A stretch of 60,012 nt of DNA from Aquimarina agarilytica ZC1. Lineage in GTDB: Bacteria; Bacteroidota; Bacteroidia; Flavobacteriales; Flavobacteriaceae. Positions 51,306 to 59,760 of the stretch are shown one piece after another (position 1 is the stretch's first letter; each line of letters starts with the position of its first letter). The position numbers and the translations under genes are program-made. The DNA lies in contig NZ_JH621262.1 of NCBI RefSeq assembly GCF_000255455.1, forward strand, positions 20,484 through 80,495. Direction: 5' to 3'. The notes below the pieces were generated by a model. That model was not told where the DNA came from. It was given only the letters and a program-made list of their open reading frames with translations, and did not search any database.

Positions 51306-52472
51306 TTAAATATCACCCCCCACAGGTAATTTTGAAGGTACGGATTTAGGAACTTCTTTATCAAAATCGGTATCATTTAACGAGTTCAAAAAAGACTCAA
51401 TCAAATTAATATCCTTTGCTGTAATAATCACTTTATTAATCAACGTATCTAAATCTTTTACTGCTACATTAGGGTTTTTTACTTTTTTCCCTGCGATTTC
51501 CTCATAAAATTCCAATACTCTTTTTATACTATTGAACTTCCCATTGTGCATATATGGCGCTGTAAATTGTAAATTCCTCAATGTTGGTGTTCTAAATTGA
51601 AACTGATTATTCGCTCCCTTGTCGGGTGATGTCAATTTTTCATTTTCCACCATTCCTAAAGTGTGTAATTTATAATCGGAAAACATAGGACCATTATGAC
51701 AATTAGCACAACCCACTCTTTTAAAAGTTTTAAAGCCTTCTTTTTCAGAAAGAGAGAGCACTTGATCATTCCCCCTTAAAAATTGATCAAAACGCGAATT
51801 TGGAGTAATTAGACTCCGTTCAAAAGTAGCTAAGGCTTTACCTAAATGAGTGGCTTTAATTTCTTTGGTATCAAAAACATTTTTAAACAATTCTTTGTAT
51901 CGCTTATTGCTATTTAACCTTAAAACAATGGAATCTAAAATAGCCTTTTCTGCTATTCTGAATCCACGCATTTCTTCTAGGGATTTTATAGGCTCGAGCG
52001 CTTGTGTCTCTAAACTTTCCACTCTATTATCCCAAAACATAGGAGCTTTTTTAATAGAAATTTTTCCTGTTTCCGAAATGCCATTAAAAGCGGTATTTAA
52101 AATAGTATGTGCATTTCGCTTTACAAATGACAACATACTATCCATTTTGACCATTTTTCGATCTGCTCCAAAGCCTTTCCCATTTACACCAATTGAAAGG
52201 TCTCTAAATTCAGTATAACCATTTTTTGGATGATGACATGTAGCACAGGCTACGTTCTTTTCTCCGGAAAGAATGGGATCAAAAAATAATAATTTCCCTA
52301 AAGCTATTTTCTCTTTAGTCATTTGATTATCTAAAGGAGCAATCACTTTTTGAGGGAGTGGTAGATAGACTGCCTCTTTTTCGGCAACCAAAGTAAACGT
52401 TTGTTGCTTTTTACAACTTACTATACATACTACAAAAACTACATATTTTATACACTTTACAAATCCCATCAC
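51306..52472 (-). CDS. Di-haem cytochrome c peroxidase (CCP/MauG family)
   Basis: A 388-residue lipoprotein (lipobox CIVSC, Cys20). Two haem motifs are visible: C76-AT-CH (NVACATCHHPKNGYTE) and CANCH at about residue 245 (RVGCANCHNGPMFSD). The CCP signatures IALGKLLFFDPILSG, FRTPTLRNLQFTAPYMHNG and LEFYE are present. The enzyme reduces peroxide in the periplasm, or modifies proteins as MauG does. It starts 38 bases after a terminator and is not linked to the expansin gene except by position. Confidence 0.92.
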   Translation of the reverse strand: MMGFVKCIKYVVFVVCIVSCKKQQTFTLVAEKEAVYLPLPQKVIAPLDNQMTKEKIALGKLLFFDPILSGEKNVACATCHHPKNGYTEFRDLSIGVNGKGFGADRKMVKMDSMLSFVKRNAHTILNTAFNGISETGKISIKKAPMFWDNRVESLETQALEPIKSLEEMRGFRIAEKAILDSIVLRLNSNKRYKELFKNVFDTKEIKATHLGKALATFERSLITPNSRFDQFLRGNDQVLSLSEKEGFKTFKRVGCANCHNGPMFSDYKLHTLGMVENEKLTSPDKGANNQFQFRTPTLRNLQFTAPYMHNGKFNSIKRVLEFYEEIAGKKVKNPNVAVKDLDTLINKVIITAKDINLIESFLNSLNDTDFDKEVPKSVPSKLPVGGDI

Positions 52473-52509
52473 TCAAAATTACGTTAAGAAATAGAAATAG
52501 CACAAAAAA

Positions 52510-52537
52510 AATAGACTCACTTACTCGTGAGTCTATT
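52510..52537 (-). terminator. Terminator upstream of the di-haem peroxidase gene
   Basis: AATAGACTCAC / GTGAGTCTATT, 11-bp perfect stem with a 6-base loop, followed on the minus strand by a T run. It ends transcripts arriving from purM. Confidence 0.8.
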
Positions 52538-52594
52538 CTAAATCTATACCAAAATGAACTACTATGGACTGAAAATCGACATCTTTTTAAACAT

Positions 52595-52700
52595 CCATTT
52601 TTGCTCTTAGCTATCAGCCATTAGCTCTTTTATAAATATTTAAAAAGCCAACAGCTAAAAGCTAACTACCAATAGCTCTTTATACTATTTTTAAAAGCTA
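52595..52700. repeat. Degenerate AGCTAAAAGC-type repeats
   Basis: Several short copies related to TAGCT or AGCTAAAAGCTAA occur here in both orientations (for example TTAGCTAT, ATTAGCTC, CAGCTAAAAGCTAAC, AATAGCTC, AAAAGCTAAAAGC). They can form hairpins but no coding frame. Repeats of this kind are common between flavobacterial genes. Confidence 0.5.
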
Positions 52701-52753
52701 AAAGCACTAAGTGCATAGTTTTAACTACTTTTCTAAAAAATCAGATACTCATT

Positions 52754-53935
52754 CTAATTATACTCATAAGTACCATAAGTACTCTTAATGGTTAATTTTT
52801 TAGTTTCAGATGCTTCTACACGACCTACAATTTGTGCATTTACATTAAAGCTTTTCGAAATGGCTATTATATCTTCAGCTACAGCTGGATTCACATACAA
52901 CTCCATTCGATGTCCCATGTTGAATACCTGATACATTTCTTTCCAATCGGTTCCAGAATTTTCTTGAATCAATTTAAATAGAGGCGGCACATCAAAAAGA
53001 TTGTCTTTTATAATATGATGCTGATCTATAAAATGAAGAATTTTTGTTTGTGCTCCTCCACTACAATGCACCATTCCATGAACATCATTACTAGTATATT
53101 TTTCTAAAATTTGCTTAATAATTGGCGCATACGTTCGGGTAGGCGAAAGCACTAATTTACCCGCATCTATTGGTGAGCCTTCAACCGCATCTGTTAATTT
53201 TGTTTTTCCGGAATACACTAAATCTTCGGGCACTGCCGCATCAAAACTTTCAGGAAATTTAGAAGCTAATTCTTTATCAAATACATCATGACGCGCAGAT
53301 GTTAAGCCATTACTCCCCATTCCGCCATTATACTCACTTTCATAAGTAGCTTGACCAAAAGACTCTAATCCGACAATAACATCACCTGGTTGAATATTTG
53401 CATTGTCAATTACTTCGGCTCTTTTCATACGAGCAGTAACCGTTGAATCCACTATAATGGTACGCACTAAATCCCCTACATCGGCTGTTTCACCTCCTGT
53501 AGAATGAATAGTTACTCCATGTTTTTTTAAATCTGCAAGCAGTTCTTCCGTCCCATTAATTATAGCCGAAATAACTTCACCGGGAATTAAATTTTTATTT
53601 CTACCTATAGTTGAAGACAACATAATATTATCCGTAGCTCCTACACACAACAAATCGTCAATATTCATAATTAACGCATCCTGTGCAATTCCCTTCCAAA
53701 CAGAAATATCACCTGTTTGTTTCCAATACATATAAGCCAATGATGATTTTGTTCCTGCTCCATCGGCATGCATAATCAAACAATGATCGTCGCTCCCTGT
53801 TAAATAATCGGGCACAATTTTACAAAAGGCCTTAGGAAACAAACCTTTATCAATGTTTTTTATGGCGCTATGTACATCTTCTTTTGAGGCAGAAACACCT
53901 CGTTGCGCATATCTTTTACTAACTTCTTGACTCAT
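52754..53935 (-). CDS. purM: Phosphoribosylformylglycinamidine cyclo-ligase (AIR synthetase), Bacteroidota form
   Basis: A 393-residue protein of the PurM/AIR-synthase group. It shows the PurM-like ATP-binding core (MHADGAGTKSSLAYMYWKQTGD; DALIMNIDDLLCVGATDN; HSTGGETADVGD) and the C-terminal AIRS_C domain (VVHGMVHCSGGAQTKILHF; VFNMGHRMELYV). Longer than E. coli PurM (345) as usual in Bacteroidota. It closes the imidazole ring of purines. Preceded by its own TATCTTTG-type promoter and ended by the terminator at 52510. Confidence 0.93.
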   Translation of the reverse strand: MSQEVSKRYAQRGVSASKEDVHSAIKNIDKGLFPKAFCKIVPDYLTGSDDHCLIMHADGAGTKSSLAYMYWKQTGDISVWKGIAQDALIMNIDDLLCVGATDNIMLSSTIGRNKNLIPGEVISAIINGTEELLADLKKHGVTIHSTGGETADVGDLVRTIIVDSTVTARMKRAEVIDNANIQPGDVIVGLESFGQATYESEYNGGMGSNGLTSARHDVFDKELASKFPESFDAAVPEDLVYSGKTKLTDAVEGSPIDAGKLVLSPTRTYAPIIKQILEKYTSNDVHGMVHCSGGAQTKILHFIDQHHIIKDNLFDVPPLFKLIQENSGTDWKEMYQVFNMGHRMELYVNPAVAEDIIAISKSFNVNAQIVGRVEASETKKLTIKSTYGTYEYN

Positions 53936-54249
53936 AAATCAGGTATTGGTTTGCAAAGATACTATAATACAAAAACGTAAAAAAAAATTGAATACATAAT
54001 ATGATATACACTCCTTGTATAAGGCACCTAATCAATGAAACTTAACTTGAAAAAAAATATTTAAAAAAATAAACGGTCGAACTAATTTTTATAAAAAAAT
54101 CAAAACTTATCAAAAAGACACCTTTTTTTTTAAGATTAATAAAAAAATAATTGGCTTACTTAATTTGAATGATAAAAATTAAGTAGTACTACGTAAATAT
54201 TTCTATATTTGCGCTCCAAGAGTAAAGTTTAATTGTTTTATATACTATT
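53936..54249. other. Divergent promoter region purM / glnA
   Basis: About 310 bases without a gene. The left edge holds the purM promoter (minus-strand TATCTTTG). The right part holds the glnA promoter with its palindrome. The middle is AT-rich with no frame of its own. Confidence 0.55.
54179..54211 (+). promoter_or_regulatory. glnA promoter with 18-bp palindromic operator
   Basis: TTAAGTAGTACTACGTAA (54179-54196, one mismatched pair) lies 7 bases before the -7 box TATATTTG (54204-54211), covering the place of the -33 element. A regulator bound there would control glutamine synthetase, probably in response to nitrogen (inference). Confidence 0.55.
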
Positions 54250-55257
54250 ATGAGTAAAGCTAAATTAGAGTATATCTGGTTAGATGGTACAAAGCCAACT
54301 GCTAGTATGAGAAGTAAAACTAAAGTTGTTGATGACTTTAGTGGAAAATTAGAAGATTGCCCAATGTGGTCTTTTGACGGAAGTTCTACTAACCAAGCTG
54401 AAGGTGGAAATTCTGACTGTTTATTAAAGCCAGTTGCTATTTATCCTGATCCACAACGTAAAGGTGGATATTTAATAATGACAGAAGTTTTAAATGCTGA
54501 TGGTACACCACATGCAGATAATGCACGTGCTACTATCGAAGATGATGATAATGATTTCTGGTTTGGATTTGAGCAAGAGTACTTCTTATATGATGTAGAA
54601 ACTAATTTACCTGTTGGTTTCCCAAGAGACCAAACTCCACAGGGACAGTTTTACTGTTCTGTAGGTGCTAAAAATGCATTTGCACGTGATATGGTTGAAG
54701 AGCATTTAGACGTTTGTTTAGAAGCTGGATTAAATGTTGAAGGTATTAACGCTGAAGTTGCTGCTGGACAGTGGGAATTCCAATGTTTTGCACAAGGAGC
54801 TAAGTTAGCTGGTGACGAAATCTGGGTATGTCGTTACTTATTAGAGCGTATTGGTGAGTCTTACGGTTTACAAGTTGTATGGCACCCTAAGCCACTTGGT
54901 GATACTGACTGGAATGGTTCTGGTATGCACGCTAACTTCTCTAACACTACGTTAAGAACTTGTGGATCTAAAGAAACTTACGAAACTATTTGTGAGGCTT
55001 TCCGTCCATTTGTTAAAGAACACATCGATGTTTATGGAGCATACAATGATCAACGTTTAACTGGTAAGCACGAAACTGCTGCTATTACTGATTTCAGTTA
55101 TGGAGTATCTGACCGTGGAGCTTCTATCCGTATTCCAATTATTACTGTGGAAAAAGGATGGAAAGGATGGCTGGAAGATCGTCGTCCATCTTCAAACGGA
55201 GACCCATACAAAATTGCTGCACGTATTATCAAAACTGTTAAAACTGCTAAAGTTTAA
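54250..55257 (+). CDS. glnA: Glutamine synthetase, type II
   Basis: A 335-residue enzyme of the short, eukaryote-like glutamine synthetase class (GSII), making glutamine from glutamate, ammonia and ATP. Signatures: LEYIWLDGTKPTASMRSKTK, CPMWSFDGSSTNQAEG, FWFGFEQEYFLYD (metal-binding Glu pair), EGINAEVAAGQWEFQ, GSGMHANFSN and the C-terminal GVSDRGASIRIPI/EDRRPSSNGDPY. Type II enzymes lack the adenylylation loop of GSI, so control is likely transcriptional, matching the palindrome upstream. Codon use is noticeably richer in preferred codons than that of its neighbours, as in highly expressed genes. Confidence 0.97.
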   Translation: MSKAKLEYIWLDGTKPTASMRSKTKVVDDFSGKLEDCPMWSFDGSSTNQAEGGNSDCLLKPVAIYPDPQRKGGYLIMTEVLNADGTPHADNARATIEDDDNDFWFGFEQEYFLYDVETNLPVGFPRDQTPQGQFYCSVGAKNAFARDMVEEHLDVCLEAGLNVEGINAEVAAGQWEFQCFAQGAKLAGDEIWVCRYLLERIGESYGLQVVWHPKPLGDTDWNGSGMHANFSNTTLRTCGSKETYETICEAFRPFVKEHIDVYGAYNDQRLTGKHETAAITDFSYGVSDRGASIRIPIITVEKGWKGWLEDRRPSSNGDPYKIAARIIKTVKTAKV

Positions 55258-55280
55258 TCAGTACAATAAGCAACATATTG

Positions 55281-55314
55281 AAAAGGCTTTCATTTATTTG
55301 AAAGCCTTTTTTTT
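55281..55314 (+). terminator. Terminator of glnA
   Basis: A perfect 12-bp stem (AAAAGGCTTTCA / TGAAAGCCTTTT, 6-base loop) followed by nine T residues. Confidence 0.9.
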
Positions 55315-55910
55315 TATGGATACATTTTCAAAAGATTTTCAAAACTTTTTTGAGGTGCTCTATAAAACAAAGGATAAAGCAAACTCTTTGGCAAGGGCAA
55401 ATCAACGATCACTTTTGTGGTATTTCTCACCTCTGTTAATTGATCTGTTATTTTTTTTAATTCCCAACTACCAGAAATCCCTACGACCTCCTCACATGCT
55501 ATACAAAACTGTTCATCGGCTACCTGTATACCTTGCATTTGGTAACTTACAAAGTCTTCTGTTTTATTTTTAATTAATTTAATTTGAAGTTTTCGATTTT
55601 TCAGTGGGAATGGCGCTAGTATTTTTGCTCTAAAAACATGAATGTTTCCCGAAGCTTCCAACACCTCGGCAAGTTCATATTTATACAACCAATTGGAATA
55701 ATTAGGAATGTTTTCAACTAATTTTTCCAGTTCGACTAGTGAAGCTTTTACTTTTGCTGTTGCTCTAAAATGATAGGTATCATTTTTGGTTTTACTACTT
55801 TTTTCAATAAGTATCCCTTTTTTTTGAGCAACCACTTTCCAGCCTTGAGCAGAACAAGCTCTACTCAAAGAAATAATTAAAACAAAAAATACTACTAATT
55901 TAAAATTCAC
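55314..55910 (-). CDS. Secreted START-domain protein
   Basis: A 198-residue protein with a signal peptide (about 1-21, ending ACSAQ) and a START/SRPBCC lipid-binding fold (WKVVAQKKGILIEKSSKTKN; LVELEKLVENIPNYSNWLYK; WELKKITDQLTEVRNTTKVIVDLPLPKSLLYPLFY). Bacterial START proteins of this size bind lipids or steroids in the periplasm. Its stop lies in the glnA terminator region, so the two genes converge and share it. No gene with a related function adjoins. Confidence 0.83.
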   Translation of the reverse strand: MNFKLVVFFVLIISLSRACSAQGWKVVAQKKGILIEKSSKTKNDTYHFRATAKVKASLVELEKLVENIPNYSNWLYKYELAEVLEASGNIHVFRAKILAPFPLKNRKLQIKLIKNKTEDFVSYQMQGIQVADEQFCIACEEVVGISGSWELKKITDQLTEVRNTTKVIVDLPLPKSLLYPLFYRAPQKSFENLLKMYP

Positions 55911-55984
55911 GAGTTATGAATACTATTAATCAATAGCTTAATATACTCATAATCCATTTACTCGTACTATATCCTACTCAATTT

Positions 55985-56944
55985 CTATTTTAAAAAGGTT
56001 AAGGCTATAAAGGTTACATACCCCAAAAAGATCACTCCTCCTTTTAGCCTATTTATTTCATTCCTTTGTGGAAGTAATGTAATTGGCAATAAAACAAGTG
56101 CAAAAGCCAACATCCAAAAGATGTCATTGGTAACAATTTGAGCACTTTCCACTTTAATTGGTTGTACCAAAGCAGTAATTCCTAGTACAGAACCTATATT
56201 AAATATATTTGAACCTATTAAATTCCCTATAGATATTGATTTTTCTTGTTTTAATACCGCTATGACTGAAGCTGCCAACTCTGGCACACTTGTTCCTACC
56301 GCAATCATAGTTACCGCTATAACGCGCTCACTAACTCCCATTAATGTAGCCAAATCAACGGCTCCTTTTACCAATAATTCCGAACCAAAATATAAAGCCG
56401 CTCCTCCAATGAGTAACCACATCATAATTTTAAAAAATGAAACACTTTCTAAATTTTCATCAACTTCATCGCTTACAGATTCCTCTCCTTTTAATGAACT
56501 TCTTTTAGCACTTCTAATTAACACTACCAGAAAAATAATAATTGCTCCTAATAGCATCCCTCCTTCGTAAAAAGACAATACATTATCATTAACTAAAAAC
56601 AAATAAAGTAGCCCCGAAAAGACTATCATTGAAGGCCAATGCATGGTAAAAAAATCACGTTCTACATACAACGAACCTAAAATAGCTGTAATACCCAAAA
56701 CCAATCCTATATTAGCTATGTTAGATCCTATTACATTCCCTAATGATATTGATGAATACCCATCCATGGCTGCTTGTAAGCTAACCAGCAACTCTGGAGC
56801 CGATGTCGCGAAAGAGACCACCGTAAGCCCTATGACCATTTTAGAAATATTGAATTTAAAAGACAATGCTACCGAAGATCGCACCAAAAACTCCCCGCCT
56901 ACAACCAATAAAACTAGTCCAACAACAATATAAAAAACACTCAT
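55985..56944 (-). CDS. Na+/Ca2+ exchanger (CaCA family, YrbG-like)
   Basis: A 319-residue membrane protein with ten transmembrane helices in two halves. The two alpha-repeats carry GNVIGSNIANIGLVLG (about 70-86) and GNLIGSNIFNIGSVLG (about 235-250), each with the ion-binding acidic or Asn residues and a preceding SAPELLVSL or SVPELAASV helix. It expels Ca2+ in exchange for Na+ or H+. Start at 56944 (MSVFYIVV); 19 extra in-frame codons upstream are not conserved. The only other feature nearby is the START gene downstream at 74 bases. Confidence 0.93.
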   Translation of the reverse strand: MSVFYIVVGLVLLVVGGEFLVRSSVALSFKFNISKMVIGLTVVSFATSAPELLVSLQAAMDGYSSISLGNVIGSNIANIGLVLGITAILGSLYVERDFFTMHWPSMIVFSGLLYLFLVNDNVLSFYEGGMLLGAIIIFLVVLIRSAKRSSLKGEESVSDEVDENLESVSFFKIMMWLLIGGAALYFGSELLVKGAVDLATLMGVSERVIAVTMIAVGTSVPELAASVIAVLKQEKSISIGNLIGSNIFNIGSVLGITALVQPIKVESAQIVTNDIFWMLAFALVLLPITLLPQRNEINRLKGGVIFLGYVTFIALTFLK

Positions 56945-57208
56945 AGATTCTTTTTTTGAAGCAACAAATATAGAAAAAATATACCCAGACTCAATCAACA
57001 AACTCTACCTAAGACACTACATATTTTCTGAAAAAATAAATTTATAATACTGTATTTCAAAAGTCTACAAAAACCATTAACAGCCACACATGTAGCCTTA
57101 AAAAATTATATTCCAAACAACTAAATAAATTCAATCACTAAAAATTTGTCACATATTTTAGGCTTTTTCGTATATAAGTTACAGAAACAAAACAAAAACT
57201 ACAGCGCC

Positions 57209-58009
57209 ATGAAACGATTATGCTTATTAATTTTTAGTTCTTGTGCTTTGTATAGCACTTATGCGAATTCAAACATACACACTACCACAACCTACAAGCA
57301 AATAACTGCTGAAGAGGTAATTGGTACAATTTCTAAAAATACTACCGAAAAACAATTTGAAGATTTGATTGCTTATTTTAAGCAAAATGAACTAAAACTT
57401 GATATTTCGGAAGTAAACTACAATGAGAAGGATGAAATTATAGGCATCAAAATTTTACTCCAAAAAGGGAGTCAAAAAAGTAATTATGCCATGTCATCCA
57501 ACGTTCCTATTGCTGATTTGGAATTAGGTAGTAAAAATGGTTCATTGTATATCACCACTAAAGGTAACTTACAATCGGATCGAATAAGTGCTATTATGGA
57601 CGAATTTGAAAAAGCAAATGAATCCTTTGACTCCTTTTTATCGGAACATCCCTTTTCTTTTTCTTTTAGTAGTGATCAATTAAGAGATTTATTAAATAAT
57701 GCTGAATTTGACTTTGAAGAATTTGCCAATGGTTTTATTCACGAAGGTGAAGAAGCTAATAAACAATCTGGAGATACCAAATCACACAAAAAATCTAGAA
57801 ATTCACTTCCCAAATTCAATTTCATAAACAATCCTAATATTAATAAACTCATTATTATTGATGGAGAAGAAACTGATTTTGACACCTTAAACAAACTCGC
57901 CAAATCGGACCAACTGGACGAGGTTGATAATTTAAAACCCGCTACCGCAATTAGTATTTATGGAAAAAAAGCTAAAGATGGTGCTATAATAGCAACCACT
58001 AAAAAATAA
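57209..58009 (+). CDS. Secreted protein with TonB plug-like C-terminal motif
   Basis: A 266-residue protein, start 57209 (MKRLCLLIFSSCALYSTYA signal peptide). The middle is helical and polar. The C-terminal about 70 residues (NKLIIIDGEE ... ATAISIYGKKAKDGAIIATTKK) match the short plug-like motif (iYGxkAxdGvIiitTK) also found at the ends of BlaR1/M56-type peptidases and TonB receptors, which binds partner proteins. The gene at 58050 follows on the same strand, 40 bases away, so the two may form a unit. No known function. Confidence 0.72.
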   Translation: MKRLCLLIFSSCALYSTYANSNIHTTTTYKQITAEEVIGTISKNTTEKQFEDLIAYFKQNELKLDISEVNYNEKDEIIGIKILLQKGSQKSNYAMSSNVPIADLELGSKNGSLYITTKGNLQSDRISAIMDEFEKANESFDSFLSEHPFSFSFSSDQLRDLLNNAEFDFEEFANGFIHEGEEANKQSGDTKSHKKSRNSLPKFNFINNPNINKLIIIDGEETDFDTLNKLAKSDQLDEVDNLKPATAISIYGKKAKDGAIIATTKK

Positions 58010-58030
58010 ATACTTATTAGTAAATCGTAT

Positions 58031-58046
58031 TAAACCCGAATTAAAC
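58031..58046. repeat. Solo end of the MITE-like element
   Basis: TTAAACCCGAATTA, the left end of the 170-bp elements, occurs alone here between two genes with no partner at 170 bases. Possibly a relic, possibly chance in an AT-rich genome. Confidence 0.4.
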
Positions 58047-58049
58047 AAA

Positions 58050-58835
58050 ATGGTAGCATATCAATTTTTCAAATATATGCTACCATTCCTTTTTTTTATC
58101 TTTTCACCTGGTTGGGCTCAACCCCCAAATAAAGCAAAAGTATTAACTGGTCAAATTACAAATACTCAATTTAATGTTTCGGGAATTCATATAACTAATA
58201 AAAGTACCTCAAAAAATACGATCACTGACAACAAGGGGCAATTTGAAATTTTAGTACACCAAAACGACTCTTTAATTTTTAATGGTATCAGCTATAAAAA
58301 CAAACTATTAGTTGTTAACGATTCTATTTACCATCAAAATCACATTACAGTAAAACTAAAAGAACGCGTTACTGAACTGAAAGAAGTAACCATAGCCTCA
58401 CACAATCTTTCTGGAAATTTAGAAAGCGATCTATTAAAAATCCCATTCCAAAAACCTAGATCAGCTAAAGATATTGGTCTACCTGTTTACGAAGGTATCC
58501 AACAAGAACATATACCCACATTGCTAGAAACCTTTAATTACGGCTTAATTACTTCAATAAATTTAGAAGCTTTACAAAAGCATATCAATGGCTACTATAA
58601 ACGACTTAAAGGAAAACGCAAATGGGGTCATGACACCAAATTAGCTGAAGATGTAATTTATTTTTACAAGAAAGATTTTTTATCAAATACCTACAACATC
58701 CCTCCTGATCAAGTACTCACTTTTGTGTATTTCTGTATGTTGACTGATAAAAACTTTAGCTCAAATTTCAGAAATAAAAACCATGAACTCATTTTAAAAG
58801 TCTTTAAACAAAAAAGCCAGCAATTTTATAAATAA
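58050..58835 (+). CDS. Secreted CarboxypepD_reg-like domain protein
   Basis: A 261-residue protein with signal peptide (about 1-24, ending GWAQ). Residues 30-110 form a CarboxypepD_reg-like beta-sandwich (LTGQITNTQFNVSGIHITNKSTSKNTITDNKGQFEILVHQND). The rest is helical without known motif, and the ending FKQKSQQFYK is not a sorting domain. It follows the plug-motif protein and may work with it at the outer membrane (inference). Confidence 0.72.
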   Translation: MVAYQFFKYMLPFLFFIFSPGWAQPPNKAKVLTGQITNTQFNVSGIHITNKSTSKNTITDNKGQFEILVHQNDSLIFNGISYKNKLLVVNDSIYHQNHITVKLKERVTELKEVTIASHNLSGNLESDLLKIPFQKPRSAKDIGLPVYEGIQQEHIPTLLETFNYGLITSINLEALQKHINGYYKRLKGKRKWGHDTKLAEDVIYFYKKDFLSNTYNIPPDQVLTFVYFCMLTDKNFSSNFRNKNHELILKVFKQKSQQFYK

Positions 58836-58908
58836 ACCCCGACCACAAATCAGTGGCTACTTTTGTAAGAAATTTAGGTTTATTTTATAATTTTGCAAAA
58901 AAAAAGAT

Positions 58909-59052
58909 ATGTACCAATTCCTTGCTAAAATTAATAAACTCCTTCTCCCTAGCTTTAGCAAACGTCAATTAGACCTTACTAAAGCTTCAAAATTTCAATT
59001 GGCCATCATTGGCTGGAGGGCTTTTATAACAAAAAAAGCAATAAATCAATAA
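58909..59052 (+). CDS. Small basic protein (47 residues) next to apt
   Basis: The frame MYQFLAKINKLLLPSFSKRQLDLTKASKFQLAIIGWRAFITKKAINQ is complete. Strongly basic with one amphipathic helix and a conserved-looking IINKLLLPSxSK pattern; similar small proteins occur beside various flavobacterial genes, often misnamed as SsrA-binding proteins. It overlaps the end of the convergent apt gene by 7 bases. Nothing is known of its role. Confidence 0.62.
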   Translation: MYQFLAKINKLLLPSFSKRQLDLTKASKFQLAIIGWRAFITKKAINQ

Positions 59053-59552
59053 GTAAGTAAACTTTTAACAGGTACTTTTAATTTTTTTGCTCCTTTTAAA
59101 AATCCAAGTTCGATAATAAAGTTGCATTGCACAATCTCACCACCAAGGCGCTCTACCAAATTACATACTGCTTTTGCCGTACCTCCTGTTGCCAAAACAT
59201 CATCATGTATTAATACTTTATCTCCTTTATTAATACCATCAATATGAATTTGCAACGTATCATCACCATACTCTAATGCATAAGCCTCCTCAATAATAGC
59301 ACTAGGTAATTTTCCTTTTTTACGCACAGGTACCAAACCTGCTTTCAGTTTTTCTGCTAATAACCCCCCAAAAAAGAACCCTCTCGCATCCATACAAACC
59401 ACCTTATCTATAGGCTGTGTTACCATTTTTACTAAACTCTCTGCACAATAACTAAAGGCGGTAGGATCTCCTAACATTGGAGTAATATCCTTAAAAACAA
59501 TACCTTGTTTAGGAAAGTCAGGAATATCTCGAATGTATATTTCTAAATTCAT
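59046..59552 (-). CDS. apt: Adenine phosphoribosyltransferase
   Basis: A 168-residue type I phosphoribosyltransferase. Signatures: IPDFPKQGIVFKDITPML (N-terminal hood), CMDARGFFFGG, VRKKGKLP and the PRPP-binding loop VLIHDDVLATGGTAKAV (acidic pair and GGT). It salvages adenine to AMP with PRPP. Start MNLEIYIRD at 59552. Leftward promoter elements are suggested in 59575-59600, near those of the tRNA-Arg gene read the other way. Confidence 0.95.
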   Translation of the reverse strand: MNLEIYIRDIPDFPKQGIVFKDITPMLGDPTAFSYCAESLVKMVTQPIDKVVCMDARGFFFGGLLAEKLKAGLVPVRKKGKLPSAIIEEAYALEYGDDTLQIHIDGINKGDKVLIHDDVLATGGTAKAVCNLVERLGGEIVQCNFIIELGFLKGAKKLKVPVKSLLTY

Positions 59553-59593
59553 AATGTTATTTTATTTTTTTGTAAAAATATGCACAAATAATG

Positions 59594-59624
59594 TTTGTAG
59601 AACTAAAAAAAGAAACTATATTTG
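59594..59624 (+). promoter_or_regulatory. Canonical Bacteroidota promoter of tRNA-Arg
   Basis: TTTG (59594-59597), 19-base spacer, TATATTTG (59617-59624): an exact consensus promoter, 15 bases before the tRNA. Confidence 0.8.
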
Positions 59625-59638
59625 CACCCACCAAAACA

Positions 59639-59712
59639 GGCCTCGTAGCATAACTGAATAGTGCACTTGATTACGGCTCAAGAGGTTGCAGGTTTGAATC
59701 CTGCCGAGGTCA
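59639..59712 (+). tRNA. tRNA-Arg (anticodon ACG)
   Basis: A full cloverleaf: acceptor GGCCTCG/CGAGGTC (one G-T pair), D-arm GTAGCATAACTGAATAGTGC, anticodon loop TTACGGC with ACG (read as ICG), T-arm GCAGGTTTGAATCCTGC. No encoded CCA. Stand-alone gene with its own promoter and terminator. Confidence 0.93.
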
Positions 59713-59717
59713 CGAAT

Positions 59718-59760
59718 AAAAAGAGTTAATTCATTTACTAATAGTGAGTTAGCTCTTTTT
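59718..59760 (+). terminator. Terminator of tRNA-Arg
   Basis: AAAAAGAG / CTCTTTTT outer stem with an interrupted inner stem, followed by more T. Ends the tRNA transcript. Confidence 0.7.

Noticed and set aside
52595..52700. CRISPR-like array from repeated AGCT words
   Set aside because: The words are short, irregularly spaced and in both orientations, without uniform spacers or cas genes.
59639..59712. tRNA-Arg as an attachment site of an integrated element
   Set aside because: No integrase gene and no repeated 3' tRNA end is visible inside the window.
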